This document shows positions 5,926 to 6,806 of a DNA stretch of 6,806 nucleotides, in pieces. The translations under genes and the position numbers were made by a program. The notes beneath the pieces were generated by a model. The model was not told where the DNA came from and ran no database searches. It saw only the letters and a list, made by a program, of their open reading frames with translations. Position 1 is the first letter of the stretch; every line of letters starts with the position of its first letter. Origin of the DNA: Gammaproteobacteria bacterium. Lineage in GTDB: Bacteria; Pseudomonadota; Gammaproteobacteria; Pseudomonadales; Pseudomonadaceae. Location: contig JAAZJF010000283.1 in the NCBI GenBank assembly GCA_012800475.1, forward strand, positions 1 to 6,806, in the 5' to 3' direction.

Positions 5926-6501
5926 ATGATTAAGAAGACTTTGGCTGCAGTATTTTTGGGCTCGATGATCAGCAGTGGTGCTGCGCTGGCTGCCGATTAT
6001 GTGATTGACCAAGAAGGCCAACATGCCTTTGTTAACTTTAAAATCAGCCACTTAGGCTATAGCTGGTTATATGGCACTTTTAAAAACTTTTCAGGCACCT
6101 TCAGTTATGACGCTGCGCAGCCAGAAGCCAGCCAAGTGCAGGTGACTTTGCGCACCGCCAGTGTCGATAGTAACCATGCTGAGCGTGATAAACATTTGCG
6201 TGGCGCTGAATTTTTAAATACCAGCGCTCACCCTAAAGCCACCTTTGTCTCAACCTCAGTCGTTAGCACAGCTGAAGGTCGCGCGGATATTACCGGTGAC
6301 TTAACTCTCAATGGTGTGACCAAAGCCGTGGTCATTGACGCTGAATTTATTGGCGAAGGTGACGATCCATGGGGTGGCTACCGCGCGGGTTTTGAAGGTA
6401 AAACTACTTTGCGTTTAGCGGACTTTGGTATTAACGCCAAGCTGGGTCCTGCTTCAGAAAGTGTTGAGTTGACCTTGGCGGTGGAAGGTATTCGTCAGTA
6501 A
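5926..6501 (+). CDS. yceI: YceI family periplasmic protein
   Basis: The 191-residue precursor has the same length as E. coli YceI. A signal peptide with a basic start (MIKK), a hydrophobic core and cleavage after ALA (residue 22) exports it to the periplasm. The mature part contains YVIDQEGQHAFVNF (25-38), HLGYSWLYGTFKNFSGTF (42-59), NHAERDKHLR (83-92), DITGDLTLNGVTK (121-133) and GDDPWGGYRAGFE (145-157), all matching the family. YceI proteins form an extended lipocalin-like beta barrel that binds polyisoprenoids or amphiphilic molecules; the E. coli protein is induced by high pH or osmotic stress. I start at ATG 5926 rather than the overlapping GTG at 5923, since GAGG (5915-5918) is 7 nt from the ATG. 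It is probably co-transcribed with the b561 gene upstream. Confidence 0.95.
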   Translation: MIKKTLAAVFLGSMISSGAALAADYVIDQEGQHAFVNFKISHLGYSWLYGTFKNFSGTFSYDAAQPEASQVQVTLRTASVDSNHAERDKHLRGAEFLNTSAHPKATFVSTSVVSTAEGRADITGDLTLNGVTKAVVIDAEFIGEGDDPWGGYRAGFEGKTTLRLADFGINAKLGPASESVELTLAVEGIRQ

Positions 6502-6535
6502 GTCGCACGCATAATTTAGCAAAACCGCCGTAAAC

Positions 6536-6555
6536 CCTCGCCCGAAAGGGCGGGG
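6536..6555 (+). terminator. GC-rich hairpin after yceI (possible terminator)
   Basis: CCTCGCCC (6536-6543) and GGGCGGGG (6548-6555) pair as 8 bp, including one G-U, around a GAAA tetraloop. The location, 34 nt after the yceI stop, suits an operon end. However, no T run follows (ATATAAGATATA instead), so it is at best a weak intrinsic terminator or a 3' stabilising structure. Confidence 0.45.
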
Positions 6556-6631
6556 ATATAAGATATACGTGTGTCATTCTGTAGATTGAGCGCAGTGTCA
6601 AACAGCGGGCTGCGCGTTAGGAGTGTGGGCG

Positions 6632-6806
6632 ATGCCCAAGTTAAAGTATTTAGCGGCTTATGCGCCAGAGTTGCAGGCACAAGTGCGCAGCATGTTGGCG
6701 CAAGATAAGCTGGGTGCGTATTTACAGCAGCGTTATCCTGAGCGCCATAGTGTGCAAAGTGATAAGGCGTTGTATCAGTTCACCAGCGATCTCAAGCAAC
6801 AGTATC
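6632..6806 (+). CDS. N-terminus of a probable YgjP-like M48/SprT-type metallopeptidase (partial)
   Basis: Fifty-eight codons are present before the window ends. AGGAG (6619-6623) lies 8 nt before the ATG, a good ribosome site. The start MPKLKYLAAYAPELQAQVR, then LGAYLQQRYPERHSVQSDKALY and DLKQQY, resembles the leading part of Pseudomonas proteins annotated as M48-family or YgjP-like (DUF45) metal-dependent hydrolases. In those the HExxH zinc motif lies well downstream and so would be outside this window. The identification rests on remembered N-terminal similarity, not on catalytic residues. It is separated from yceI by 130 nt containing a hairpin, so it is probably its own unit. Confidence 0.6.
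   Translation, partial: MPKLKYLAAYAPELQAQVRSMLAQDKLGAYLQQRYPERHSVQSDKALYQFTSDLKQQY

Overview
The window reads as an ordinary chromosomal stretch of a gammaproteobacterium, most likely a Pseudomonadaceae-type organism with moderate GC (by eye near 50%). The evidence is the quality of the family matches: an RsuA close to the enterobacterial enzyme, a YceI precursor with the same 191-residue length and many identical blocks as E. coli YceI, a b561 with the E. coli CybB histidine spacing, and a final partial gene whose N-terminus looks like a Pseudomonas YgjP-like metallopeptidase. No insertion sequence, phage gene, tRNA, rRNA or CRISPR array is visible. Taxonomic placement is an inference from remembered family sequences, not from a search.

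Layout. (1) 1-306: the 3' end of a flavin-dependent NtaA/SnaA/DszA-type monooxygenase, cut by the window edge. (2) 385-2898, plus strand: a tight operon of a DUF748 (AsmA-like) envelope protein, an RluA-family pseudouridine synthase and RsuA, with a 10-nt gap and then a 4-nt ATGA overlap. (3) 2964-4669, minus strand, convergent with the above: a two-gene ABC-2 transporter, ATPase first and then permease, also joined by an ATGA overlap. (4) 4670-5334: a 665-nt gap between divergent operons. It is not empty. It holds a compact minus-strand transcription unit: a good sigma70-type promoter (5044-5073), a leader of about 130 nt with strong hairpins, a GAGGAG Shine-Dalgarno, an 18-codon ORF for an almost wholly hydrophobic peptide (4851-4907) and an intrinsic terminator (4798-4843). 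(5) 5335-6501, plus strand: cytochrome b561 plus YceI, the same pairing as yceJ-yceI in E. coli. (6) 6632-6806: the first 58 codons of a probable YgjP-like M48/SprT-type metallopeptidase.

The most interesting item is the small unit in region 4. Its size, single-helix peptide, structured leader and private terminator resemble the mRNAs of type I toxin-antitoxin systems such as Ibs/Sib and TisB/IstR. It could equally encode a regulatory membrane micropeptide. No antisense RNA could be placed with confidence, so the toxin reading remains a hypothesis. The larger genes are recognisable housekeeping or accessory families: rRNA modification, envelope maintenance, export, and periplasmic redox or isoprenoid binding.
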